A DNA stretch of 64,000 nucleotides from Streptomyces cyanogenus. GTDB lineage: Bacteria; Actinomycetota; Actinomycetes; Streptomycetales; Streptomycetaceae. This document shows, in pieces, positions 25,891 to 34,395 of the stretch. The stretch lies in contig NZ_CP071839.1 of NCBI RefSeq assembly GCF_017526105.1, forward strand, positions 5,595,001 through 5,659,000, in the 5' to 3' direction. Position 1 is the stretch's first letter. Each line of letters opens with the position of its first letter. The position numbers and the translations under genes were made by a program. Below the pieces are notes generated by a model. That model did no database searches and had not been told where the DNA came from. It saw only the letters and a list, made by a program, of their open reading frames with translations.

Positions 25891-26501
25891 CGAGCACGAT
25901 CAAGGTCCTCCTCGCCGAGGACCAGTCGATGGTCCGCGAGGCGCTGGCCGCGCTGCTCGGGCTGGAGGACGACATCGAGGTCGTCGCCCAGGTCGCGCGC
26001 GGCGACGAGGTGCTCGCGGCCGTCGGCGCGCACGGCGTGGACGTCGCGCTGCTCGACATCGAGATGCCCGGCTGCACCGGCATCGAGGCCGCGGCCCGGG
26101 TGCACCGCGAGTTCCCGCGGGTCAAGCTGGTCGTCCTCACCACCTTCGGGCGGCCCGGCTATCTGCGCAGCGCCATGGAGGCGGGCGCCGACGCCTTCCT
26201 CGTCAAGGACGCCCCGGCCGCCCAGCTCGCCGAGGCGATCCGCAAGGTGCTGGCCGGTGAGCGGGTCATCGACCCCACGCTGGCCGCCGCCGCGCTCGCC
26301 GAGGGCGCGAACCCGCTCACCGAGCGCGAACGCGAGGTGCTCCGCGCGGCGGCCGACGGCTCCACCAACGCCGAACTGGCCCAGGCCCTCCACCTCTCCC
26401 AGGGCACGGTCCGCAACTACCTCTCCACCGCCATCCAGAAACTGGCGGCACGCAACCGGGCGGAGGCGGTCCGGATCGCCCGCGACAAGGGATGGCTCTG
26501 A
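25887..26501 (+). CDS. NarL/DesR-type response regulator
   Basis: The 204-residue protein has a receiver domain (phospho-acceptor D57 in LLDIEMPG, acidic E11-D12, conserved Lys in FLVKDAP) and a C-terminal LuxR-type helix-turn-helix (LTEREREVLRAAADGSTNAE, then GTVRNYLSTAIQKLAARNRA). Its ATG overlaps the kinase stop (ATGA). Together the four genes make a self-contained sense-and-export unit, and the palindrome at 22967 is a candidate target. Confidence 0.92.
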   Translation: MTSTIKVLLAEDQSMVREALAALLGLEDDIEVVAQVARGDEVLAAVGAHGVDVALLDIEMPGCTGIEAAARVHREFPRVKLVVLTTFGRPGYLRSAMEAGADAFLVKDAPAAQLAEAIRKVLAGERVIDPTLAAAALAEGANPLTEREREVLRAAADGSTNAELAQALHLSQGTVRNYLSTAIQKLAARNRAEAVRIARDKGWL

Positions 26502-26511
26502 GCGGCGGCCT

Positions 26512-27378
26512 TCAGTTGAGCTTGGCCCGCGCCGTGCCGGCCTCCTGGCGCACCTTGCGCGCGACCGACTCGTCCACCACCTCGATCAGGTCGGCGTAGT
26601 GCTCCAGCTCCTCGGCGCCGGCGACGAACTGCCCGCGCTGCACCAGCAGTTGCCCCCGTTCGTAGCGCAGCCGTGCCGGATGCGAGGGGATGAGCAGCGC
26701 CAACTCCACGGACCGCAGCGCGACATCGGACCGCTCCGGCCGTGCCGCCGCCCACGCCCGGATGTTGTTCAGGATGCGCTGTACGACGTCCAGCGGCGGC
26801 GCCGGCTCCAGCATCGAGGGGTGCAGCGGCGCCCCCGTCGCACCCGCCACCAGCAACTCGGCGTCCGGCCCGGTCAGCACCCGGCCCCCCTCGAACGGAT
26901 CGGCCAGCACCTGCTCCGCCGCCGCGCCGAACCCGACCACGAAGTGCCCCGGCAGCGCGACGCCGTACACCGGGGCGCCCGCCCGGCGCGCGACCTCCAG
27001 CCACACCACCGACAGCAGGATCGGCAGCCCGCGCCGCCGCCGCAGCACCTCGTGCAGCAGGGAGGACTCCAGCCGCTGGTAGTCGCCCGGCGTCCCGTGG
27101 AACTCGTAGCGGGCGCCGAGCAGCCGGTGGACGGCCTCCGCCCACGCGCGCGGCCCGCCCGGCCGGAACGGCAGCTCGCCCGCCAGCCGGTCCAGCTCCG
27201 CCTGCGCGGCGTCGATGCCGGTCTCGTCCAGCTCGCCGTCCATCTCCGCGCCGATCAGCAGGCACAGCGCCGACACGTCCGGCCGCTCGGCCCGGGCCTC
27301 CTCGGCGAAGCGCCGCCGCAGCTCGGCGGAGCGCTCCGGCGGGGGCGGGTACGGGGGCGGCAGATACGGGTGACTCAT
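26512..27378 (-). CDS. SirB1/transglutaminase-like protein with TPR-like end
   Basis: The 288-residue product starts MSHPYLPPPYPPPPERSAEL. The central stretch LLHEVLRRRRGLPILLSVVW and PGHFVVGF are the hallmark of the SirB1 N family (transglutaminase-like core, catalytic Cys position not conserved), followed by a helical repeat tail ending ARKVRQEAGTARAKLN. Function unknown. It lies 29 bp after the acetyltransferase gene on the same strand and is convergent with the response regulator. Confidence 0.8.
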   Translation of the reverse strand: MSHPYLPPPYPPPPERSAELRRRFAEEARAERPDVSALCLLIGAEMDGELDETGIDAAQAELDRLAGELPFRPGGPRAWAEAVHRLLGARYEFHGTPGDYQRLESSLLHEVLRRRRGLPILLSVVWLEVARRAGAPVYGVALPGHFVVGFGAAAEQVLADPFEGGRVLTGPDAELLVAGATGAPLHPSMLEPAPPLDVVQRILNNIRAWAAARPERSDVALRSVELALLIPSHPARLRYERGQLLVQRGQFVAGAEELEHYADLIEVVDESVARKVRQEAGTARAKLN

Positions 27379-27407
27379 GCCAGGCTCATGCCCTTCCACG
27401 GCGCGTT

Positions 27408-28712
27408 CTACGGACACCCGGAGCGGACGGACGCCTGCGGCCCCTCGGGCACGCGATGCGACGCACCGGCCGCACCGGCGTCCGGACCGGATCGGGAACG
27501 GGCGTCTGCCTGCCGGCGCGCGGGCGGGACACCTGCGTCGGCGTCTGTCTTCGGGCGAGGCGGGGCGCCGGTGTCGGCGTCTGTCTTCTGGCGTGCGGGT
27601 GGGGCGTCGGCGTGGGCGTCTGTGTTCCGGCGAGGCGGGGCGCCGGTGTCGGTGTCCGGCTCGTCGTGCGCGGAACGGTCGCCCGTCCCGGCGTCCGCCT
27701 CCCGGTCGTCGGTTCCCTCGGGGGCCCGGTAGTGGTGGTAGGCGTGGTGCGGCAGGAAGCCGAGGGCGCGGTACAGGGCCCGGCCGCTCTCGTTGTCCGT
27801 CTCCACCTGGAGCCAGGCCGCAGATGCGCCCTCGTCCAGCGCGCGCCGGGCCAGCGCGGCCATCACCTCGGTGGCCAGCCCCTGCCGCCGCCGGCCGGGG
27901 TCCACCTCGACCGCGGCGAACCCGGCCCACCGCCCGTCCACGACACACCGGCCGATCGCCGCCGGCGGCTCGCCCTCCCCGGCACCGGGCACGGACGCGA
28001 ACCACACCGAAGGCCCCCCGCCGAGCACCCGCAGGGCCACCTCGCTCACCCCCTTGCGCCGGTACCGCGCGAGCCACGCCTCGTCCGCCGTCCGGGACAG
28101 CACCACCCCCGCGCCCTCGGCCCGGTCCGCGACCGGCGCCAGCGCCCCGGTCCACAGCTCGGCGGTCACCTCCCGCACCCAGCCGCGCCGCTCCAGCTCC
28201 GCGCACAGCAGCTCCTGCGTGCCCTCGCCGCCGGTCGCGGTCTGCACGTACGCGGGCAGGCCCCGCTCGCCGTACCAGCGGCGCACGGCCGCCAGCGCCG
28301 CGCCGAGCGGCAGACCGGGATCACCGAGCGGCAGCACACTGTTGGCCCGGCGCGTGAACCCGCCGGCGGCCCGCAGCTCCCACTCGCCCAGCCGCTCGCT
28401 CTCCACCGGCCGCCACGCGCGCGCGGCGACGCGCGCGAGCTCCGGGTACGTGGCGGCGGGCCCCCTCCGCCGCGCCGGTGCGGAGGGCACCACCTTGCCC
28501 GCCACCAGCGTGTTCTCAGGGATTCGGACCGCTTCGCCGTCCCGGCGTGTGATCATGAGCACGCCGCCGTCCCATGATGTGAGAACACCCACCGTGTCAG
28601 TGAACTTCTCCGAACCGGAACCGGGTTCGCCCAAGCGCCGTACAGAAACCCGTTTGCCCACGTCAGCAGGGGTGATTCGGACCTCCAGGCGTCCTTTCGC
28701 CGAGATTTCCAC
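27408..28712 (-). CDS. GNAT acetyltransferase with N-terminal SH3-like domain and repetitive acidic tail
   Basis: The 434-residue protein has an N-terminal small barrel (LEVRITPADVGKRVSVRRLG, residues ~8-75), a degenerate middle and a C-terminal GNAT fold with acetyl-CoA loop VEVDPGRRRQGLATEVMAAL and ESGRALYRALGF. This is the Rv0428c layout. The last ~100 residues are a low-complexity tail in which APPRRNTDA/APPARQKTDADTG-like units recur, with a matching repeat in the DNA at 27530-27660. GTG 28712 follows an AGGAGGGG ribosome site. Substrate unknown. Confidence 0.82.
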   Translation of the reverse strand: MEISAKGRLEVRITPADVGKRVSVRRLGEPGSGSEKFTDTVGVLTSWDGGVLMITRRDGEAVRIPENTLVAGKVVPSAPARRRGPAATYPELARVAARAWRPVESERLGEWELRAAGGFTRRANSVLPLGDPGLPLGAALAAVRRWYGERGLPAYVQTATGGEGTQELLCAELERRGWVREVTAELWTGALAPVADRAEGAGVVLSRTADEAWLARYRRKGVSEVALRVLGGGPSVWFASVPGAGEGEPPAAIGRCVVDGRWAGFAAVEVDPGRRRQGLATEVMAALARRALDEGASAAWLQVETDNESGRALYRALGFLPHHAYHHYRAPEGTDDREADAGTGDRSAHDEPDTDTGAPPRRNTDAHADAPPARQKTDADTGAPPRPKTDADAGVPPARRQADARSRSGPDAGAAGASHRVPEGPQASVRSGCP

Positions 28713-28852
28713 TGGTCAGTTCACCCCTCCTGTTCGGATCATGCCCCGGAACGGAGATACTAGGGGCGGGCATCGACGACGCCGCGCTCCCGCGCGCCAG
28801 GCGGCGGAGCCTGAGGAGGCCCGCCAGCGCCCTATCGAGGAGGAACGACAGC

Positions 28853-29173
28853 GTGACCTACGTCATCGCGCAGCCTTGTGTCGACGTCAAGGACAAGGCG
28901 TGCATCGAGGAGTGCCCGGTCGACTGCATCTACGAGGGCCAGCGGTCCTTGTACATCCACCCGGACGAATGCGTCGACTGTGGTGCCTGTGAGCCGGTCT
29001 GCCCGGTCGAGGCGATCTTCTACGAGGACGACGTCCCGGAGGAGTGGAAGGACTACTACAAGGCGAACGTCGAGTTCTTCGACGAGCTGGGTTCGCCCGG
29101 CGGTGCCAGCAAGCTGGGGCTGATCGAGCGCGACCACCCCTTCGTCGCCGCGCTGCCGCCGCAGGGCGAGTGA
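28853..29173 (+). CDS. fdxA: 7Fe ferredoxin ([3Fe-4S][4Fe-4S])
   Basis: The 106-residue protein shows the classical pattern C9, C17, C21 plus C40-x2-C43-x2-C46-x3-C50P, ligating one 3Fe-4S and one 4Fe-4S cluster, with an extra C25. The C-terminal extension after residue 55 is typical of actinobacterial FdxA/FdxC. GTG at 28853 is preceded by AGGAGGAACGACAGC. It serves as a soluble electron carrier. A very strong terminator follows, separating it from dapC, its neighbour also in mycobacteria. Confidence 0.95.
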   Translation: MTYVIAQPCVDVKDKACIEECPVDCIYEGQRSLYIHPDECVDCGACEPVCPVEAIFYEDDVPEEWKDYYKANVEFFDELGSPGGASKLGLIERDHPFVAALPPQGE

Positions 29174-29206
29174 CCGTCTGAGCGCCAAGCGGCCGCCAAA
29201 CCGCGC

Positions 29207-29262
29207 CGCCTCGGTCCCGTACGGCCCGATCGTCCCGATCACCGCCGTACGGGACCGAGGCG
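29207..29262 (+). terminator. 18-bp perfect terminator stem after the ferredoxin gene
   Basis: CGCCTCGGTCCCGTACGG (29207-29224) and CCGTACGGGACCGAGGCG (29245-29262) pair without mismatch around a 20-base loop, followed by TTTG. It ends 34 bp before the chosen start of dapC. Confidence 0.88.
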
Positions 29263-29296
29263 TTTGCCGCACCGTACGAAAGTGAGCCTGATTCCC

Positions 29297-30388
29297 GTGT
29301 CCGCAGTCTCCGACCGCCTGCCCGCCTTCCCGTGGGACAAGCTGGCCCCGTACAAGAAGACGGCCGAGGCCCACCCGGACGGCATCGTCGACCTCTCCGT
29401 CGGCACCCCGGTCGACCCGGTCCCCGAGCTGGTCCAGAAGGCCCTGATCGACGCGGCCGACTCCCCGGGCTACCCGACCGTCTGGGGCACCCCCGCCCTG
29501 CGCGACGCGATCACCGGCTGGCTGGAGCGCCGCCTGGGCGCCCGCGGGGTCACCCACCGCCACGTGCTGCCGGTCGTCGGCTCCAAGGAACTGGTGGCCT
29601 GGCTGCCGACCCAGCTCGGCCTCGGCCCCGGCGACAAGGTCGCCTACCCGCGCCTGGCCTACCCCACCTACGAGGTCGGCGCCCGCCTGGCCCGCGCGGA
29701 CCACGAGGTCTACGACGACCCGCGCGAGCTGGACCCCGCCGGTCTGAGGCTGCTCTGGCTGAACTCCCCGTCCAACCCGACGGGCAGGGTCCTCGGCAAG
29801 CAGGAGCTGACGGACGTCATCGCCTGGGCCCGCGCCCACGACGTGCTCGTCGTCTCCGACGAGTGCTACCTGGAGCTGGGCTGGGAGGCCGATCCGGTCT
29901 CGGTCCTGCACCCGGACGTCAACGGCGGCTCGTACGACGGCATCGTCGCCGTCCACTCCCTCTCCAAGCGCTCCAACCTGGCGGGCTACCGCGCGGCCTT
30001 CGTCGCCGGTGACCCGGCCGTCCTGGGCCCGCTGCTGGAGATCCGCAGGCACGGCGGCATGATGACCTCCGCGCCGACCCAGGCCGCGGTCGTGGCCGCG
30101 CTCGGCGACGACGCCCACGTGCACGAGCAGCGCGAGCGCTACGCGGCCCGCCGCGAGGCCCTCCGCACGGCCCTCCTCGCGGGCGGCTTCCGCATCGAGC
30201 ACAGCGAGGCCAGCCTCTACCTCTGGGCCACCCGGGACGAGTCGTGCTGGACCACGGTCGCCGACCTCGCCGCCCGCGGCATCCTGGTGGCCCCGGGCGA
30301 GTTCTACGGCGAGGCGGGCAAGAACCACATCCGGGTGGCCTTCACCGCAACGGACGAGCGAGTCCGAGCAGCGGTCTCCCGCCTGTAA
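29297..30388 (+). CDS. dapC: succinyldiaminopimelate transaminase
   Basis: The 363-residue class I aminotransferase carries the PLP lysine in SLSKRSNLAGYRAAF and conserved NSPSNPTGRV and VVSDECYLELG. Overall it matches actinobacterial DapC (TIGR03539 type). It makes succinyl-diaminopimelate in lysine and cell-wall synthesis. GTG at 29297 gives the usual MSAVSDRLPAFPWDKL start; GTG 29282 and TTG 29264 are in-frame alternatives. The dapE gene is 1.9 kb further on. Confidence 0.9.
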   Translation: MSAVSDRLPAFPWDKLAPYKKTAEAHPDGIVDLSVGTPVDPVPELVQKALIDAADSPGYPTVWGTPALRDAITGWLERRLGARGVTHRHVLPVVGSKELVAWLPTQLGLGPGDKVAYPRLAYPTYEVGARLARADHEVYDDPRELDPAGLRLLWLNSPSNPTGRVLGKQELTDVIAWARAHDVLVVSDECYLELGWEADPVSVLHPDVNGGSYDGIVAVHSLSKRSNLAGYRAAFVAGDPAVLGPLLEIRRHGGMMTSAPTQAAVVAALGDDAHVHEQRERYAARREALRTALLAGGFRIEHSEASLYLWATRDESCWTTVADLAARGILVAPGEFYGEAGKNHIRVAFTATDERVRAAVSRL

Positions 30389-30440
30389 CCACCACGGTGG
30401 CCGGTCCCGCCGCGGGCAGGACCGGCGCGGACGCACAAAG

Positions 30441-30479
30441 GCCGACGGGGCCCGGGAGGTGATCCCGGACCCCGTCGGC
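30441..30479. terminator. bidirectional terminator between dapC and the secreted-protein gene
   Basis: GCCGACGGGGCCCGGGA and TCCCGGACCCCGTCGGC form a 17-bp stem with one mismatch and a short loop. It lies between two convergent genes. Confidence 0.75.
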
Positions 30480-30493
30480 GGCCACAGCGGGGC

Positions 30494-30931
30494 TCAGCCA
30501 CCCAGCGGCAGGCCCTTGGCCGGCAGCGAGGACGTCGGCAGGGACGAGGTCGGCAGCCCGCCCTTCGTCGCACCGGAGGCGGCGTCCCCCAGGACACCCC
30601 CCGCGGTCCCGGCCACGTCCCCCGCGGCCTTCTGCGCCACGGGCGCCGCCTTCTTCACGGCACCGCCGCCGGTCTTGCCCGCGGCCGGCACCGCCTGCTT
30701 GACCGCCTTGCCGCCCGTGTCACCCGCGGTCGAGGTGACGCTGCTCGCGGCACCGTCGACGGTGTTGCCGACCTGTGCGCCGTCCAGCGCGGTCAGACCG
30801 CTCAGGTTCGGGGTGGCCGCCGGCAGGTTCGTGGCCGCTCCGGCGGAGCCGGCCGCACCGACCCCGGCAGCCGCTCCCGCTGCGACGAGCAGCGCGGCAC
30901 GGGCGATCCGACGGGTCAGAGGGAGGGTCAT
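30494..30931 (-). CDS. secreted Ala/Gly-rich low-complexity protein
   Basis: The 145-residue precursor has a signal peptide (MTLPLTRRIARAALLVAAGA, cleavage around GSAGAA) and a mature part rich in Ala, Gly, Thr and Lys, with repeats such as AAPVAQKAAGDVAGTAGG and the C-terminal pairs LPTSSLPTSSLP. No fold is recognised. GGGAG-like sequence precedes the ATG. Its upstream region contains a GATAA-N9-TTATC inverted repeat (31044-31062). Function unknown. Confidence 0.7.
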   Translation of the reverse strand: MTLPLTRRIARAALLVAAGAAAGVGAAGSAGAATNLPAATPNLSGLTALDGAQVGNTVDGAASSVTSTAGDTGGKAVKQAVPAAGKTGGGAVKKAAPVAQKAAGDVAGTAGGVLGDAASGATKGGLPTSSLPTSSLPAKGLPLGG

Positions 30932-31214
30932 GATGCTCCATTCGACGGGAGAAAACAGTGTGTGTCCGAGTCCGTGTCCGGCTCGGACGCCGTGACTACC
31001 GCTCGAAGCCCGCGAAGGTTGCGGACGCTCCGGGTAAAGAATGGATAACGCATCGCATTATCGGGTGTGGATAAAAGCGGGCAAAGGGCGTGCGCCCGCA
31101 GGTTTGCAGAATCCTTCCATCCCTTGATTTCCAAGGAGATGTTCACCCGGTACGCAGCCTGCTCCACCGCTGGACGGCTCCGCGCCGCACAACCCGCCGG
31201 AGTGATCGCCCGTA

Positions 31215-32207
31215 CTACTGTCCGGCGACGATCCGGACCGTGCCCACGGACTTCTCCGCCCCGCCGGCCCCCTGCGGACCGGCCGTCCGCCACGCGTCGC
31301 TGTCGCGTCCCGCGGTCCACTCCCGCCCCGCGTACGACACCCGCTCGATGTGCAGCGCCGAGGAGTTGGCGACCGCCCACTGCGCGAGCTGCCAGCCGCG
31401 CTCCCGCTCGCCTCGTCCGGTCGCGTCCCGCCGCGTGCCCTCCGGCACCGGAACCGTCACCGTCCGCCCGTGCGCGGTCGCGGTCACGCTCGGCGACGGG
31501 GACGGCGACGGCACGGGCGTCCCGCCCACCACGGCGCCGGTCTCCTGGAGCGCGTCCCGCCCGAAGTCCCGTACCAGCGCCTGCCGCACCGCCTCCGGAC
31601 CGGTCGCCGAGGCCGTGCGCTGCGGGCGCCCGTCGCAGGTCAGGGTGGCCTCGGCCCGCCCGGTCAGGGCCGCGGCGAGCAGCGCGGCGTCCGGCTCGTG
31701 CTTGGCGTACGCCTCCGGGTAGCCGCTGCGCTGCACCCGCTGCGCGGCCACCGTCAGCGGCAGGTCCGTGTAGTCCGGCACCTTCGCCAGATGCGCGTAG
31801 AAGATGCCCGCCGCGTACGCCGGGTCCATGATCTGCCGCTCGGTGCCCCAGCCCTGCGAGGGCCGCTGCTGGAACAGGCCCAGCGAGTCCCGGTCGCCGT
31901 GCCCGATGTTGCGCAGCCCCGACTCCTGCAGCGCGGTCGCCAGCGCGATCGTCACGGCCCGCTCGGGCATCCCGCGCCCGCTGCCCACAGCGGCGATGGT
32001 CGCCGCGTTCACCGCCTGCTCCGGCGTGAACTCGTACGACGCCCCGTCGCCGGAGGCCGAGACCACCTTGCAGCCGCGCGCCCCGCCGCCTCCGGTGACG
32101 TACTGCACCACGAGGTACGCGATGACGCCGCACAGGACCAACAGGGCCGCGGTGAAACGCAGGAGACGACCGCGGCGCTTGGGACGGGTGGGGGACGGCT
32201 CTGACAC
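31215..32207 (-). CDS. membrane-anchored lysozyme-like (transglycosylase-fold) protein
   Basis: The 330-residue protein starts at GTG 32207 (MSEPSPTRPKRRGRLLRFTA), with one membrane anchor (ALLVLCGVIAYLVVQYV). An extracytoplasmic domain follows: TIALATALQESGLRNIGHGD, then SLGLFQQRPSQGWGT, resembling the Glu-Ser-Gly and G-L-F-Q motifs of lytic transglycosylases (candidate catalytic Glu in QESG). The tail is Pro/Ser-rich. A role in peptidoglycan turnover is inferred. It is divergent from dapE, 105 bp apart. Confidence 0.7.
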   Translation of the reverse strand: MSEPSPTRPKRRGRLLRFTAALLVLCGVIAYLVVQYVTGGGGARGCKVVSASGDGASYEFTPEQAVNAATIAAVGSGRGMPERAVTIALATALQESGLRNIGHGDRDSLGLFQQRPSQGWGTERQIMDPAYAAGIFYAHLAKVPDYTDLPLTVAAQRVQRSGYPEAYAKHEPDAALLAAALTGRAEATLTCDGRPQRTASATGPEAVRQALVRDFGRDALQETGAVVGGTPVPSPSPSPSVTATAHGRTVTVPVPEGTRRDATGRGERERGWQLAQWAVANSSALHIERVSYAGREWTAGRDSDAWRTAGPQGAGGAEKSVGTVRIVAGQ

Positions 32208-32299
32208 GCGTACAAGGTACTGGAGCCCCGTCGGCCCCTCGCCGCGGGTCCGCACAAGGCCGGCCGCACGACCCCTCCGGCCCCGCCGGGCCGGCGCGC

Positions 32300-32312
32300 T
32301 AGGGTCGTGACC
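32300..32312 (+). promoter_or_regulatory. leaderless-type -10 box of dapE
   Basis: TAGGGT (32300-32305), seven bases, then the ATG of dapE: the same hexamer and spacing as in front of mshB. No ribosome site intervenes. Confidence 0.6.
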
Positions 32313-33392
32313 ATGGCCGACACCTCGCTTGATCTCACGCTGGACGCCGCCGCGCTCACCGCGCAGCTCGTGGACTTCCCGTCCGAGAGCGGCACCGAGA
32401 AGCCCCTCGCGGACGCCATCGAGACCGCCCTGCGGGCCCTGCCGCACCTGACGGTCGACCGCCACGGCAACAACGTGATCGCCCGTACGAACCTGGGCCG
32501 CGCCGAGCGCGTGATCCTGGCCGGTCACATCGACACCGTGCCGATCGCGGACAACGTGCCCTCCCGGCTCGACGCGGACGGCGTGCTGTGGGGGTGCGGC
32601 ACCTGCGACATGAAGTCGGGCGTGGCGGTGCAGCTGCGCATCGCGGCCACGGTCCCCGCCCCCAACCGCGACCTGACCTTCGTCTTCTACGACAACGAGG
32701 AGGTCGCCGCCCACCTCAACGGCCTCCGGCACGTCGCCGAGGCCCACCCGGACTGGCTGGCCGGTGACTTCGCGGTCCTGCTGGAGCCCTCCGACGGCGA
32801 GGTGGAGGGCGGCTGCCAGGGCACGCTGCGGGTCCTGCTGAGGACCAAGGGCGAGCGGGCCCACTCGGCGCGCGGCTGGATGGGCTCCAACGCCGTCCAT
32901 GCGGCGGCCCCGATCCTGGCCCGCCTGGCCTCCTACGAGGCGCGCCGGCCGGTCATCGACGGCCTGGAGTACCGCGAGGGCCTGAACGCCGTGGGCATCA
33001 GCGGGGGAGTGGCCGGCAACGTCATCCCGGACGAGTGCGTGGTGACGGTCAACTTCCGGTACGCCCCCGACCGCACCGAGGAGGAGGCGATCGCGCACGT
33101 CCGCGAGGTGTTCGCGGACTGCGGCGTGGCGGAGTTCACGGTCGACGACCACAGCCCCGGCGCGCTGCCCGGCCTCTCCCACCCGGCCGCCGCGGCCTTC
33201 ATCGAGGCGGTCGGCGGCACGCCGAAGCCCAAGTACGGCTGGACAGACGTCTCCCGCTTCTCCGCGCTGGGCGTTCCCGCGGTCAACTACGGCCCCGGCA
33301 ACCCGCACTTGGCGCACAAGCGCGACGAGCGGGTGGAGACGGCGAAGATCCTCGCGGGCGAGGAGCGGCTGCGGAACTGGCTCACCGCCTAG
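32313..33392 (+). CDS. dapE: succinyl-diaminopimelate desuccinylase
   Basis: The 359-residue M20-family hydrolase shows the metal-binding set: H and D in LAGHIDTVPIAD, D in CDMKSG, the catalytic pair in DNEEVAA, and a late GPGNPHLAHKRDE with the terminal His. It releases succinate from N-succinyl-LL-diaminopimelate, giving LL-DAP for lysine and peptidoglycan. Start at ATG 32313 agrees with the leaderless -10 box; a GTG two codons upstream is the alternative. Confidence 0.93.
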   Translation: MADTSLDLTLDAAALTAQLVDFPSESGTEKPLADAIETALRALPHLTVDRHGNNVIARTNLGRAERVILAGHIDTVPIADNVPSRLDADGVLWGCGTCDMKSGVAVQLRIAATVPAPNRDLTFVFYDNEEVAAHLNGLRHVAEAHPDWLAGDFAVLLEPSDGEVEGGCQGTLRVLLRTKGERAHSARGWMGSNAVHAAAPILARLASYEARRPVIDGLEYREGLNAVGISGGVAGNVIPDECVVTVNFRYAPDRTEEEAIAHVREVFADCGVAEFTVDDHSPGALPGLSHPAAAAFIEAVGGTPKPKYGWTDVSRFSALGVPAVNYGPGNPHLAHKRDERVETAKILAGEERLRNWLTA

Positions 33393-33497
33393 ACCTCCGG
33401 CGGCCGCCGGTGCACGCCGGACATGCGCGGGTCCCCCCGCCGTAACCCGCGTGGATCTAGTCTGAGATCGAACTACCGGCAAGCGGAGGGAGCGCAC

Positions 33498-34256
33498 ATG
33501 GCTACCGGCAACCCCGAGGGGAAGAAGCAGCCGCCGGACGAGCAGCGGCTCGGACCGGTCCTCCGACGGCGGGCCCAGGTGACGTCCAGCACGACCGACC
33601 AGCGGCTGCTGGACGAGCGCGCGCCCACGGACTGGGTGCACACCGACCCCTGGCGGGTCCTGCGCATCCAGTCGGAGTTCATCGAGGGCTTCGGCACCCT
33701 GGCCGAACTCCCGCCGGCCATCAGCGTGTTCGGCTCGGCACGGACGCCGGTGGACTCACCGGAGTACGACGCCGGGGTGCGGCTCGGCCGCGGGCTGGTG
33801 GAGGCCGGCTGGGCGGTCATCACGGGCGGCGGCCCGGGAGCGATGGAGGCGGCCAACAAGGGGGCGTGCGAGGCGGGCGGCACCTCGGTCGGCCTCGGCA
33901 TCGAGCTGCCCTTCGAGCAGGGGCTGAACCCCTACGTCGACATCGGGCTGAACTTCCGGTACTTCTTCGTCCGCAAGATGATGTTCGTGAAGTACGCGCA
34001 GGGCTTCGTGGTCCTCCCCGGCGGGCTCGGCACGCTCGACGAACTCTTCGAGGCCCTCACCCTGGTCCAGACCCAGAAGGTCACCCGCTTCCCGATCGTC
34101 CTCTTCGGCACCGAGTACTGGGGGGGCCTGGTGGACTGGCTGAGGAACACGCTGGTGGCCCAGGGCAAGGCGGCGGAGAAGGACCTCCTCCTGTTCCACG
34201 TCACCGACGACGTGGAGGAGGCGGTCGCCCTGGTCTCCAAGGAGGCGGCCCGCTAG
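33498..34256 (+). CDS. TIGR00730/LOG-type Rossmann protein
   Basis: The 252-residue protein carries both motifs of the LOG (cytokinin-riboside-monophosphate phosphoribohydrolase) family: ITGGGPGAMEAANKGACEAG and VLPGGLGTLDELFEAL. Members cleave nucleoside 5'-monophosphates to base and ribose phosphate; the bacterial substrate is usually AMP or a prenylated form. The ATG follows GGAGGG at seven bases. It stands in the same order as Rv1205 relative to dapE and folP2. Confidence 0.9.
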   Translation: MATGNPEGKKQPPDEQRLGPVLRRRAQVTSSTTDQRLLDERAPTDWVHTDPWRVLRIQSEFIEGFGTLAELPPAISVFGSARTPVDSPEYDAGVRLGRGLVEAGWAVITGGGPGAMEAANKGACEAGGTSVGLGIELPFEQGLNPYVDIGLNFRYFFVRKMMFVKYAQGFVVLPGGLGTLDELFEALTLVQTQKVTRFPIVLFGTEYWGGLVDWLRNTLVAQGKAAEKDLLLFHVTDDVEEAVALVSKEAAR

Positions 34257-34288
34257 GGCCGGCCGTTTCCCTGCCGGCCGTCCCGGTC

Positions 34289-34335
34289 GGCTGGAAAGCG
34301 CGGCGAGAGGCTCCGCCTGTCCGCGCTTTCCAGCC
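34289..34335. terminator. bidirectional terminator between the LOG-type and FolP2-type genes
   Basis: GGCTGGAAAGCGCGG (34289-34303) pairs perfectly with CCGCGCTTTCCAGCC (34321-34335), 15 bp, 17-base loop, between two convergent genes. Confidence 0.85.
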
Positions 34336-34395
34336 CGGCGGGTGCGGGCGTGGCGGGTCCGAAGGGGGCGGCCGGGGAGCGGAGCCTCCTGGTAC

